A stretch of DNA of 64,000 bases from Posidonia oceanica (lineage: Eukaryota; Streptophyta; Magnoliopsida; Alismatales; Posidoniaceae): NCBI GenBank assembly GCA_037176725.1, contig JAZBRS010000020.1, positions 98,040,501 to 98,104,500 on the forward strand, given 5' to 3'. Made by a program: the position numbers and the translations under genes. The notes below the pieces were generated by a model that made no database searches, was not told where the DNA came from, and saw only the letters and a program-made list of their open reading frames with translations. Positions 11,194 to 22,599 of the stretch are shown one piece after another. How positions within the stretch are numbered: the stretch's first letter is position 1; the number at the start of each line of letters is the position of its first letter.

Positions 11194-12867
11194 GACGGTT
11201 GGAATTCTGGAACATCGACCTGTTGGAGCCTCTTTGATGGAGCAAGTCGGTGGTGGAGTTCAAGACAACATTCATTAGTCTAAAGCAGTTCGCATGAGGT
11301 CTTCGACTCTGAGGAGCGTTGATCGGATAGGTTGGTGCGATTTGGCAACATTGCAAGAAATAGAGATCATGTTGCTGTAGGGCGAGGTGATAGTTCCAAT
11401 TAGGCAGGATTCGGTGTTGGCTTGTAGGGTGGTAGACCTTGCTGCCTGTGTGGCCTAGTGAGCCATGTTGTCGGGAGTTATTCACATCAGCAGTGGGCAC
11501 TGGTTTGCTTGGTGTGTTATGGCTGCAGGAAGATTGGGTGTTTGTAGAGGAAATGCCCCGATCTTCCCAAGAGGGTTGGAGACGCACCACATCAGTCGAT
11601 CAGAGGACGTGTCTTCTCGGTCACTACTCCTAGAGCTAGACTGTCTGGTGATGCGGTGGTGGAAGAGGAGGTGTAGTAGGTGACTGCCTCCTATGTAACC
11701 CTCCATGGTTGATGTTTGTGATATGTTGTTTTCTGCTTTGTGTTTGCCATTTGTGTGGAGGAAGCTTTGTGTTCCATCCTCTTGTGGTTGCATCTGGGAG
11801 ATGTTTGAGACTGCCGAGATGTGGTGTTCCAGACACTCTTAGTAAGGACAGAGTATTCTGGGAGGTGTTGCATGCTGATGTTGTGCATTGGTGTCACACG
11901 TTGGTGGTGTGTGTTGTGTTGCTGGTGTGGGGCCAGGTCTATTGGGTGGCACAACCTTGTGTTTCCTTGCTTCTGGTTGTTTTGTGGGTTTCTGCTTTTG
12001 TGGTGGGTTGAATGGCTTAATGCTATTCGATTTGGTGGAGTTCTTTTCTCCATCTGTCCTTTTGTGTCTTCCACAGTGGAGATTAGGGTTAAGCTTGAGA
12101 GGTTGGCTTTCCATCACTTTGTGGTGAGGCCACAGGAAGACCAGCTTGGTGTGACTCAGGAGGTTCCTGAGGATTGTTGCTTCCAGGTCCTGGTGAACTA
12201 TTCTTGGGGATTTAATAGAGATGTCTCCAAGATAGTGGCATCTTGGACGGGATTGGCTGGGAAGGAGGTCAGATTGTGTTGGGCCAGGATTGTGGAGAGA
12301 GCATCTATGAGTTGATGGCTCAATTGATTTCGGCTCCTGTGTTGACCTTGCCTTCTGGAAATAGTGGTTTCTTTGTGTACAGTGATGGTTGTGGACCAAA
12401 GTTGGGTCATGTTCTTGTGCAGTAAAGCAATATTGTGGCCTATGCTTGCCACTGGTTAAAGAATCACTGAAGGGAACTACCTGAATCAGATTCTTGAGAT
12501 GGCTGTTTTGGTGTTCACACTAAAGCTAGCGACACTACCTTTTGGGGAGTAGTTTGAGAGCTTTGCTGATCCTTAAAGTGGCAAGGGAGTTATGCGGAGG
12601 ATGTGTCTAGTTGATGTATACCAGGTGATTCCAGTTCAGCTATAGGTGCTTTAGGGAGATCTGTCCTTCATCGAGGATACCATCTAGATCCTTGATCAAA
12701 AGGAGTAGGCTTTGTGGAACAAGGTTATTCCGCTTGTGCTTGTGTTGTGGAGCCACTAAGGTTTTAAGAGGCCACTGGGGGGCCTGTGGATGTCATCCTT
12801 ACTCAATACCCTTATGCTTTCGCCTAGACGTAATTTTAGGGGCAAAATTCCTTTAAAGGGGGCAGGA
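11194..12867 (+). pseudogene. Element A internal region with Ty3/gypsy RT-RNase H remnant
   Basis: Near 12310-12440 a frame reads APVLTLPSGNSGFFVYSDG...GHVLVQ, then a stop, then IVAYACHWLK. This matches the RNase H start of Ty3/gypsy pol (APVLxLP...F.VYxDAS..GLGxVLxQ...VAYASRxLK). The connection motif DVSKIVAS... precedes it. The catalytic DAS has become DGC, and at least three stops and frameshifts follow. The upstream part (11280-11465) matches element B 6050-6240. The polypurine tract AAAGGGGGCAGGA ends at 12867. Confidence 0.7.
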
Positions 12868-14667
12868 TGCCACATCCATGATCTTTGCTCACGCTTTCAG
12901 GCTGTGTGTCTGAGTGGCTCGTGTTCCGGGCGTAGGTTCCCAATGCATTTTGGGGGCATAGGTTCCTAGCACATTTTCCTAACATAGTTTGCTTGTGCGT
13001 TTCAGTAGGCTAGAGTGCGGTTAGTGGTGAGTCATGGGTGGGGATTTAATTATCCCACTTGGTTTTGGGTTGGTGGTTGTGTTGAACTGGGGGATGTTTT
13101 GAGTGGGTGCCTTAAATGTGATTGGTGGATAATGATGTTGGTAATTAGAAGGGCTATTTTGGAGGTATTTTATTATGATCAATTGGTTCCATGCACAAGT
13201 GGATTGCATGGGATTGTGAAAGTGGAGCATGTTTGGTATGCTATGTTGGAGGTGGAAGGCGTGAGTAGACACTTTCCCTGCACCATGTAATGGTTGATGC
13301 AAGTGTTATGGGGTTGTTGCTGAGTGAGCGTGGTGTTTGTGTTGGGTGTCACGCCTGTACCCTTGTTTGACTTAAGCCCGTGGCTATATAAGGCTTGCCC
13401 CACCAACACATGCACATGCACTCACGTAAGCAGTGAGGAAGGATTGAGAGAGTGGGAGGGAGAGAAGAAGAATCGAGGAGGAGAAGAAGAATAGGGAGAA
13501 GAAGGAGATAAGAAGAGAAGAGGGAGAGAAATCAGGAGGAAGGAGAGTGGGAGAGCTGAGAGAGAGACATTGGGAGAGAGAGAGAGAGAGATTGAGAGAG
13601 GAGGGACACTGCTACTGCTCTTGGGGGCTGCTCCTGTTGTTGCATGAGTCGCCATTGTAGCTAAGGTTGTCACAAGGGAGATCGTCTCATTGAGGTTGCC
13701 GAGTTTCCACAGAGGTGAATCAGGTTCAGTTAGGTTTTTGGGCTTCTTCTCTTTTTCCCTCTGTGCGCATGTTTGATCTTGTTTTCTTTGTATTGTGGGG
13801 CTATTGGGGAGCATTAGCTGTGCTTGTTGGTGGCGAGAGCATCAAGATTCGAAGCTCAAGTGAGGAGGGTCGCCGGTGGTCGCTGTTGTAGTTAGGCTTC
13901 TTTGAGGTTTGTGGGTTGCGATCGTTGTATCAAGGTACACTCTCCACCAATGCTTTTTAATTTCAACTAGAAGTACAATAGTGCTAGTGCTTAATAGATC
14001 CTACTGTGGTACAATTTATAGTATTTTAGTTGAATTTATGAGTTTTTACAGTGATTAAATGAGATGTTTGAATTCTTGGGTGCACTGTTCACAAAGAGAT
14101 ATGTGTAGATTGTTTTATTAATATCTTGAGAATTTGATATCAGATTTTAGTTTTTTAATAGGCGTTAGAAAGATAATTCCAAGATATTTCAAATGATCTA
14201 TAGTATGGATTTTGTGGTTTAGTTTTGGGCTCTAAAATCATGATTTATAGTAGTGGGTTTTATGGGTTGTGGGTGTTTATTTGTGAGCAAGAGTTATGTT
14301 TACGTGTGTTACCTTTTGAGTTTCTTTTAATTGAATTAGAGTTCTGGAATTATTGCAAATGGTTGAATTTAGCTCTGTTCATGACTCATAGAATTTATTG
14401 ATTATTCTACCATGCTTGAGTAAAGATTAAGTGGAGTATATTGGGTAGTGGCGGCATAGCTCAATGTGGGAGCTTATTGTCAATATTCTTCGATATCTCG
14501 AGATGTAGATATCAGATTCCTGTGATTTCCTATTCATATAGAAGAGGGCTACATTATATTCATTTTGGTATATGGTTTGTATTTTCCTGGCATGTAGGGA
14601 AGATTCTATGGCTAGTTGTAGGGTGACAGTTTTACTGTCCTGTTTCTAGCACCTAGGGAGCGTGTAG
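12868..14667 (+). repeat. Element A 3' LTR, cut by a copia insertion
   Basis: The LTR starts TGCCACATCC right after the polypurine tract. It includes a (GA)-rich purine block (13430-13610) and a segment at 14385-14665 that matches 565-845. At 14668 a Ty1/copia LTR begins, so the remainder is displaced beyond the nested insertions. No TTCGG dyad array is visible here. Confidence 0.65.
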
Positions 14668-15827
14668 TGTTGGCAAAATTGCTTCAACTCTATTTTGATG
14701 ATAACAAAACATATTTGTGAGCTAACCTTCTTAATAGATAAAGGATGAGTTCTCATGGACTTTAGAAACAAACAAAGGCGAAATTGGCAAAGAAGATATC
14801 TATGTGGAAGATCAAGGTAATTCAAGTCAAATATATTGAAGATTGGAGACCAAGTTTCAATTGTAAATTAATTGTCATGTAAATGTAATATGTTGTATTC
14901 TAGGAACTTGTAATAATCTCCCAAATACCCCCATAGTCCCTTAGGAAAATAGCCAAAGCCCTAAATCCAAACATTCATTGAAAACATTTAGTATTGGGCT
15001 TAAACTGAGCATTTCGGCATACCGAATTATTTTCGGTATACCGAAATCTAGGCATTCAGGATTTTACAACCAAAAACTAGTTTAGCACATCGAACCACTT
15101 TCAGTCTATCGAATTGCTCGTCTATTGTAAACTACAGAAGGCAAATCGACTGACCGAATCAAATTCGGCATGCCGATCAAGTAGCCTTTTGTGAAAGTTA
15201 GAGAGAAAAAATATAGACGTTACTCACATTCTATCTTTGGTTTTTTCCTATAAATAATACCCCCCTTCAACCCAAATAGAGAAAAACAAGCTATCCAAAG
15301 CAAGACACACAATGTAGAGCTTCAAGTCCCATATTTTCTAAGCATTCCATTCCCATCTTGTGAGAGAAATTCCCAAGCAAGAGAGCTTCATTCACATCCT
15401 TATTCACCTTGCCAAAAGAGAGTTTGGGAGATTGTAAAAAAAGAGTTTGAGAGTTGTAATATTTTCATTCTATTGTAAGTTCTTTTTTGGTTGTGAGAAG
15501 GGAATGCCGTGGTTTTTGCGGAGCTTGGTGAGGGTTCTTCAAGGTGTGTAACGATGGGATCTTAGCCTGGAACAAGATCGGATTAAGAAAACTCTCGAGG
15601 GATTCTCGAGGAGTGGACTAAGCCAAGGGGGTTGAACCACTATAAATCACTGGTGCACTTAAATTTCTCTCATCCTCTTCTTTGCATGCTTATAGTGTAA
15701 TATCAAAATCTCTCACTTTATTTCTTTTACTTATATATTACTTGTGTTTGTTGAATAAGTATTTTAAATTTTGCATTTTTCTTTGAATCTCTATTCAACC
15801 CCTCTAAAGAAGCCTAAAATCCTAACA
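14668..15827 (+). repeat. Copia (SIRE-like) 5' LTR
   Basis: This is a 1,160-bp LTR with TGTTG...CTAACA termini. It contains three pairs of TTCGG dyads (15013-15177), a TATA box TATAAATA at 15249-15256, and a polyadenylation-rich downstream half. The primer site follows 2 bp later. Confidence 0.85.
15013..15177 (+). promoter_or_regulatory. Phased TTCGG dyad array in the copia LTR
   Basis: Six sites form three pairs with starts 15013/15032, 15081/15100 and 15145/15164. The distance within each pair is 19 bp, one more than in elements B, D and F, and pairs are 68 and 64 bp apart. The first pair is perfect (TTCGGCATACCGAA and TTCGGTATACCGAA). The array ends about 70 bp upstream of the TATA box, the same relative place as in the gypsy-type LTRs. 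Confidence 0.8.
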
Positions 15828-15880
15828 GTTGGTATCTGAGCCTTGTTTATCTAGTAATAATATTTAACCATCTTCTAGAC

Positions 15881-17201
15881 ATGGCTTCATATTCTTGTTC
15901 ATTAAACTCTAGAATTATTAAGGGATGAAGTATAAATAGACCACCATTTTTTGATGGCAACAATTATAATTATTGGAAATGAAGAATGCAAATCTATCTT
16001 AAATCTATTAATCTTGATTTGTGGGATATTGTTATAAACGGATATACTCTTAGTAAGAAGAATTATAAGGAGTGGAATAAAAATGAAATGATTAGCAATG
16101 TTAGATGCTGAGGGGTTAAATACTCTATTTTGTGCTATTAGTCAAGATCAATTTAATCATATCTCAAATTGTAGCACATCTCTTGAAGTATGGCATGTTT
16201 TAGAAATTACTCATGAAGGAACAAGTCAAGTCAAAGAGACAAAAACTAATTTGCTTGTTCATAAGTATGAAATGTTTAAAATGCAACCCTATGATTCTAT
16301 TGGTGATATTTTTACAAGATTCAATGAGATTACTAACAACTTGAAATCTCTTGGTAAAAGTTTTTCTTCAAGTGATTTAGTTAGGAAAATTCTTAGATCT
16401 CTTACTCCTGCTTGAGATAAGAAGGTCACTGCTATTGAAGAAGCAAAGGATCTCTCCACATACTCCTTAGAAAGCCTCATAGGAAATATCACTTCCTATG
16501 AAGTACAAATGAAAGAGAAGGAATTTGAAAATGTTCTAGAGAAGAAGAGTTTGACGTTTAAAGCCTCTTTCAGGTCGGATGATTCGGAAGATGATCTTGC
16601 TTTCATCACTCACAAGTTCAAGGATTTCTTAAAAGAAAGAAGAGTTCAAAAGAAGGACAAAAGAAAAATCAAGAAAAAGAGGGCTCTCCAAGCCATTTGG
16701 GATGATAGTGACACTTCAACCGATGAAGAAAATTCATCCAATGGTGAAGTAGCTCACTCATGCTTTATGGCTACATCTAGTGAGGTATCATCTTTAGATA
16801 ATATTGAAAATTTTTCTATGGATGATTTACTTGATGCTTTTAATGAGCTTTATTTGAGATATAATTCTTTGAATAGTAAATGCAAAAGTATAAACAAAAG
16901 CTTTATTGATATATCTCTTGAACAGGAAATGATTTCAAATGAAAATGATGATTTGAGAAGTAGGAAAGTTTGCTTAATGATGTTAGTAAGTTTACACTTA
17001 AGAAGAAATCTTTTGATGCAAGGAAGCATAGAAGTGAAAATGTGCATAGAAAAATTATTGCATATGAAAATGATTTTGTTAGAGCTAAAAATAATGAAAA
17101 ATATGAATTTGTCATTAAGAAAGTAGAAAATGGAAGATGGAATCCAAAAGTTAAAAATAAGTGGATTCCCATGACTAACACATTTGGACCCAAAATTTAG
17201 T
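15881..17201 (+). pseudogene. Copia gag remnant (UBN2-type), frameshifted
   Basis: The frame opens at ATG 15881 (MASYSCS), then shows PPFFDGNNYNYWK, a stop, RMQIYL: the N-terminal gag signature of SIRE-type copia elements. After two stops and a frame change, 16098-16415 encodes a UBN2-like core (SLEVWHVLEITHEGTSQVK...). Another frame (16509-17126) is lysine and acid rich with a coiled-coil tail, then 16970-17201 ends in WIPMTNTFGPK. The CCHC zinc knuckle expected between the core and the acidic part is absent. It is non-functional. Confidence 0.8.
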
Positions 17202-17476
17202 AGATACCAAATCTCTACTTGTTTCAGGTACCTGATAAAACCAAGGAGGAGAAGGAACATGGGACTATAAGACATTGATGAATATTGGAAATCCCATTGA
17301 AAAAGCATGTTTTAATTGCTTTATGTTAAAACATGATTCTATATATGTTTTTCATTAAATTAATAAAATTTTTGGATAGAATATATCTCAAATTCAATTA
17401 TCATGATTTTATATGATTATTTAAAATTTATCTCAATTTTTCTTGAATTATTATGTGCTTATGTTCATACCCAGAT

Positions 17477-17508
17477 TTTGGTTTGCCGAATTATTTTGGT
17501 CTGCCGAA
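17477..17508 (+). promoter_or_regulatory. Isolated TTCGG-type dyad pair
   Basis: TTTGGTTTGCCGAA and TTTGGTCTGCCGAA start 18 bp apart in AT-rich DNA downstream of the copia gag remnant. It is the same paired geometry as in the LTR arrays, so it may mark the 3' untranslated part of the copia element. Confidence 0.55.
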
Positions 17509-17812
17509 ATGTCTGGCAGTTTGACTCTTTTGATTCAAAACAAATTATTGATTTATTGCAAAATTTTTTAATCTAATATTTGAAATGTTAACCATGGTTT
17601 GTGATCATACTGATTATTGGTATCATACGCCTTTGATCAAAATTTTGAATCATTATATGCATGAATGAACCAAATGAAGGAATCTTATCAATGTCATATG
17701 TGTTTGTGCTTGATTGACATATCTTATCTTATTATGGGATATAGTGCTTTATTTTTTATCACGTTTGGATTATGGATTAATGCGATTCTCTATTATAATG
17801 ATGGTAATATCT

Positions 17813-20626
17813 TGTAACACCCAACAGATTTAATGAATTCATTTCCCTTGTAATTATATAGATTTAATAAATTCATTAACTGTAGACGGGTGTTATTGGC
17901 TTGCGTGGTTTTCTCTGTGGTTTGTTGGTGGGACCAGTTGTGGTTTGGTAACTAGCTTTATCTTTATTGCTCTTTTGTCCCTATCTTCTGCATCTCTTGT
18001 TTCCTAATTCTTGAGGGTTTGTAGTGCAATTTACCTAGCATATCACTATGCGTGGGACCGCCCGACACTATTGGTTTTGTGCGTTTGTTGCAGCGGGATT
18101 CGAGGTATCTGTGTCGGTTGGTGAGGGCGCGAGATCCATTTTTCCTGCTAAAGGCTTGCATCCGTGCTTCTACAGTTGCCATGGCTGAGGCTATAAATCT
18201 GCATGGCTGCTGTGTTCATTCTCCCGCAAACACACATCCCTCCTCCTTCATCTCTCTCTCTCCTTCCACTCATCTCTCTCTCACTCATCTTTCCCTCCCA
18301 CACATTTCTCTTGTCTCTCACTCTCTCCCACTTACCTCTGCCTCCCACTCACCACTCCCCAACTCCCTCGTTTCTCCGCCCTCTCCCCCGAACACTATCT
18401 TCCTTGGGTGGGCGGCGGCGTACTCTCCTCTTTCCCCACCGATCACACCCAACTCCTTTTTTTTCCCCCTCCTTCCTCCTCACTCCATCTCCTCCATCCT
18501 TTCTCCACCTCCCCTTCTTCCCCTTCTCTTCCTCCTTCTTCGCTATCGGTGGTGGCGCAGCTTGGAATTGCACCGGAGGTCATCTCAGTCCGGCGAGCGT
18601 GGGTGGTCCGAGGTGGTGGTCAACAAGCTCCTCCTCTGTGCTCGAGCGTTGGTGAAGGTGAGCCGAGTTACAGTTTGAGGTTTGTGTTCGTTCTTCCTCC
18701 ACTTGGCCTAACTTGGCTCGACGTGTGGCCGTGAGGCGGGGTGTAGCCAGCGCGAGTCGTGTGGTCTCCGATCTTCTTCCCATGGTGGAGTGGACTCCAG
18801 GGAAGCTTCGTGGTCGCTGGCAACCGTGGGTGTCGCCGGAGTTGGCCGTGTGTGTGCCCTGGCCATAAGGTGCACACCTCACTTTTCTTCTCAAAAGGTT
18901 TGAAAACGATATGATTGTGTTCCTTGTGATGATTCTAGCATGATAGAAGTGGTTTGGTGATTTTTGGTTGAATTTATGATTTTTAATCGAAGATATTTGG
19001 TTTCGATTGATGAAAGCATGATATATGGTTTTCTGATGATTTCATGAATTATATGCCATGGAATGACATGATTTTGGTACGAATGGATTCCTTATTTCAA
19101 TACATTCATTTTGGTATATTATATGTTGATTTTGGTTGAATGTATAGGAAATTTGGGTTTTGGGTAAAAATACAGGGTTTTGGTTGTGCCCTGATTCGGC
19201 ATGCTATAGCAGGGGGCAGTTCGGCCGACCAAAAACTTTCAGTTTGCCAAACCTTGGCCTGGAGTTGGACACAGGCGTCTGGTCCGGTCGACTAGAAATT
19301 TTCGGTCTGCTGAGCCAATGTCAGGGGCTATTCCAAGGTTGTTTTGGGTTGAGTTTTAATTGTTATTAATTATTATTTATTTACGCCTTAGTTTATGGTT
19401 TATCTTGTGGCATGATAAATGATTTCAAAAAGGGTTTTTGAGAAAATATGGATGTGTTTTCAAAGGATTTTGTAGAGGTTTTGTTGTGGGCCAAAACTTG
19501 GGAGTTGTGTGGCCTAGACTCGGGAATGCGACGACGTTCCTGGTGTGTCGGACACTTCACCTGGGCTGAGGTCCAGGTGTCGGTGTGCCGTCTGTACCTA
19601 GAGGTATCGTGGTAGCGGACACGGGAGGTATGATACTCCTGTGTAGTTGGACGTGATACCCTAGTCGCTATGGACACCGCGACTCGCCTTGAGGTGCTGA
19701 GGAGCACTTGAGTGATTTGAAGCACAGTGTTTATGGGTGCCAATGTGACGTGCCCTATGGTTCTGCCTTGAGTGAGGACAGCTCGCCCAGGTGGGGTGAG
19801 TAGCTTTCCCAAGTGGGGATTGCTTTTGAGGCTCCTTTAGGTGGGAGGACACTAGGACGGGCACGCTCCTCCACAAGGATGGTGTCCGTGGTAGTGTAGT
19901 GAGTTCGGGGTTGAGTCCCTGGGCTACCGCTTGAGGCTAGAGTTGGTTGCTTGGAGCTGGGCAATATGACCTATTGTGGTTCTTTTGCCCGTGGGGCTTG
20001 CAATTGAGGTTTCTGACTGTATTAGGCCTAGAGCTTTTCCCGTTTTTGCGGTATAGTGGCTTTTGCTGAGTTTTGGCTGGTGGGCCTGAGTTTTGATAGA
20101 TGAGATTTGATATATGTGGTGTTTTCCCTGTTTTGGCTTATTGGCTTTGAGAAAGGTGTTTTTATAGAATGAAATGATGATATTGGTTTGGCCTTGGTGG
20201 TTCGACCGGTTTATTTCTGTATTTGAGGTTTTATTTCGATTTTGATGTGGTTTTTCATGGGGTGTGTGCAGTGGATATGGGGTTTTGGAGGAGAAGAAGG
20301 CTTGTTTTTGGTTCTATTTGCTCTTTCTTGGGGTCCCCTTTTTGTATCCAACTCCGTCACTCCACAGGTGATGGAATTGGTGTGATTGCCACTCTCGGTT
20401 CGCTTTCGCTGGCCCTCGAGATGCCTTGGGAGATGTGATATGGTTGTGGATTCTGCTATCTTGGAACAACGCCTACGTTGCCCAAGGGTGCCCGTGCTTG
20501 GTGAGTTTCTTCTTCTTCTTCTTCCTTGTAAAACAGATTTAAAGATGCGGATTAACAAAGTGTAGTATACGATTCAAAGCAAATATAAAAAAAGACATGA
20601 AATAAGAAAAGAGAAAAAAGACTTAC
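17813..20626 (+). repeat. LTR D, related to solo LTR F, cut at its right end
   Basis: It starts TGTAACACCC within the copia element. Its parts follow the order of LTRs B and F: a CT-rich block (18235-18560), a GC-rich patch, a TTCGG array (19195-19314), and a block at 19550-19960 that matches the reverse complement of F around 49330-49700 (including 'gaggacagctcgccca' and 'gggacgggc'-like pieces). No LTR end or primer site was found before 20627, where a family C repeat starts. Proline- and serine-rich ORFs in the CT block are compositional. Confidence 0.6.
19195..19314 (+). promoter_or_regulatory. Phased TTCGG dyad array in LTR D
   Basis: Sites start at 19195, 19220, 19238, 19283 and 19301, with distances 25, 18, 45 and 18. 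This is the same order of steps as in element B. The sites are partly eroded (TTCGGCATGCTATA, TTCAGTTTGCCAAA, TCCGGTCGACTAGA), yet the spacing holds. Confidence 0.75.
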
Positions 20627-21254
20627 TGTAGCGATCCCGTGAGCTTCGCGATCGTCCGTGGACGTTGCCAGAGCTCGCGTGCACCGATCGGAAAATCAGG
20701 TTCACTATTAGCGGGTGATCTGAGGAGGAAACTCGACTCAAAACACCGAAAACAAAGGCGAAAAGCCAAAGGGAAGGAAAAAGAGAAGAAAAAGGGAGTC
20801 GCCACCTAGTCTATTAAGTCGGGAGATAAGAAAAATCGGGGAAAAGCATGAAAAACATGCAAAACCACACAAAAAGATGAAATACAATGCAAATGCTATG
20901 CAAAGAGGATGACTCGTGCCAAAGACGAGGGCAAAAGGGTCATTACGGGCCAGAGAAAGAGTAAGGACTCCTATTACGTGCGGGGAAGGTGTTAGGCACC
21001 CCCGACACGCCCGAGAAGCGGTCTTTCTAGGCTTATGCTCGCTTTTGAGGGAAAATGCATGCTTTGAATGCCTAAGTGCCATGAATGCCTAATTAGATGC
21101 TCAAATGTGTGCTCTAAGTGATGAAATGCGTGAAAGGAATTGAACGTACTATCTAAGTGCTCAACAGCGCTGTTTGTGTTCCGAACCAGACGAACCCTGG
21201 TCCGTGAGAACTCCAGGCAGTAAGCATCACTGCCCTAATGCAAATGCAAGCGAT

Positions 21255-21680
21255 TAAAACAAAACGTCGATAAAACCACATAATGCAGGGGTGCGACAAG
21301 CAAAGGGAAAAGCAAATCCAGGCGGAAAACAAGCAATGCAAACATGAAAGAAAAACATCGGAAAAGCCACGTAATGCAGGGGTACGACAAGCAAAGGGGA
21401 AAGCAAATCAGAGCAGAAAATAAGCGATGCAAGCGTGAAAGCAAAACATCGGAAAAGCCACGCAATGCAAGGGTACGACAAGCAAAGGGAAAAGCAAATT
21501 CGGGTGGAAAACAAGTAATGCAAATGTGAAAGCAAAACATCGGAAATGCCACGTAATGCAGGGGTACGACAAGCAAAGGGGAAAGCAAATCAGGGCGGAA
21601 AACAAGCAATGCAAACGTGAAAGCAAAACATCGGTTAAAACCACGCAATGTAGGGGTACAACAAGCAAAGGGGAAGATTA
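21255..21680 (+). repeat. 91-bp tandem repeat in family C copy 1
   Basis: About 4.7 units start near 21255, 21346, 21437, 21528 and 21619. Each contains AACATCGGAAAAGCCACG, AATGCAGGGGTACGACAAGC and GGCGGAAAACAAGC-like pieces. A further diverged unit lies at 21757-21830. The period is not a multiple of three, so the long minus-strand ORFs here (for example 21235-21648) are repeat artefacts. Copies 2 and 3 lack this expansion. Confidence 0.85.
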
Positions 21681-22599
21681 GACGACATGACGGGCGTCAA
21701 TCGGGCAGTTAGGGCTGCCAGCCTGAATGCAAAGGAGAGACAAGCGATGTGAGTGTGAAACAAACATCGGATAAGAACCACATAATGCGGGTGTGAAGAC
21801 CTGCAAAGGAGAAAGAAAGCAAGCAAAGGGATCCCCACTATCCTGTGACTGTTTCCCACTAAACCGTCCCACGATATGTCTCGCATGCTGCCCAAAGCTC
21901 GTTGTGCAATCGGATCGTGGAAAATGGGGAAGAAGGCCACGATCAGTAGTAAATCCGAGGGAAAACTCAACCCAAAGACACTAAGAAGACGCAAAAGGAG
22001 GAAGTAGAGTAGATAGGCAAGAGGGGAAGTCCTAATCTACATGCACGGAAAACGAGGTGCGAAAAACAATGCATGCAATGCAAATGACAGGCAACAAATG
22101 ATATGGATTCAGATGGACTTACCTTGGAGATCTGAGGCCTGATCTGAGATAACCTTGGTCAACATAAAAGTCCGCTCCACCAGGATGATCCAGGTAGCTT
22201 GGTCGCGAAGATCCGACAGTCCGATCGGCAGTTATCCAGGTTTAAAGCCAGAAGGCCCAAGGGCCTGAAAAGGGTAGGGGCCTAAGTGCAAATAATCTCT
22301 AAGGGTGTGCAATACAGGATGTGTGCATGCAAAAGTGCTTAGGATGCTGGTAAGTGCCTAAACAGGTGTCTAGGTGCAATGTGCAAAGATGTGTGTGCGA
22401 TATGTGTGTAAAGATGCAAGTGCAGGGACCTATGTGCAAATAAGAAAAAGTGTAGGGGTCTATGTGCAAAACATGGCAAACATGCAGTGCAAACATGATA
22501 AGTGCAGGCAGGGATGCAAGTGCAGCAATGTGGGGGGGCAGTAGCGGCCAGATGCAACAAAAATACAAGGCAAACATGCAATTGGTCAATAAAGGACCT

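Larger units (their letters stand above)
555..14667 (+). mobile_element. Element A: decayed Ty3/gypsy retrotransposon hosting element B
   Basis: The left LTR part (about 555-2804) ends in GTTACA and is followed by a degenerate initiator-Met primer site. Internal sequence runs 2805-3060, is interrupted by element B, and resumes at 11194-12867. A polypurine tract ends at 12867 and the right LTR runs from 12868 to where a copia element cuts it at 14668. Positions about 565-845 match about 14385-14665, which shows that the two flanks are LTRs of one element. The long LTRs and iMet-type PBS suggest the Tekay/Del group, which is an inference. The coding region is riddled with stops. The left LTR lacks its first 1.5 kb. 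Confidence 0.65.
14668..17812 (+). mobile_element. SIRE/Maximus-like Ty1/copia element, pol missing, 3' part cut off
   Basis: The LTR at 14668-15827 starts TGTTGGCAAAATTG and ends CTAACA, with primer site TGGTATCTGAGCC next. A gag remnant follows. No protease, integrase, RT or RNase H is present: the sequence passes from the gag end (TNTFGPK, 17180) into AT-rich non-coding DNA. No 3' LTR was found; LTR D starts at 17813. It inserted into element A's 3' LTR. Lineage is inferred from the LTR start, PBS and gag motifs. Confidence 0.8.

Noticed and set aside
16850..17308. 152-codon minus-strand Phe/Leu/Ile-rich ORF
   Set aside because: Shadow of the copia gag remnant on the opposite strand.
18052..18734. 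Plus-strand ORFs of 108-208 codons rich in Ser, Pro and Leu
   Set aside because: They lie in the CT-rich block of LTR D and are open in all three plus frames because of composition.
17813..20626. LTR D as a complete retrotransposon
   Set aside because: No LTR end, primer site or second LTR could be found before the family C repeat starts.
21235..21668. Minus-strand ORFs of 86-137 codons with repeated FALLVF/LCLSYPCI segments
   Set aside because: They read through the 91-bp tandem repeat in several frames. The period is not a multiple of three and no family is matched.
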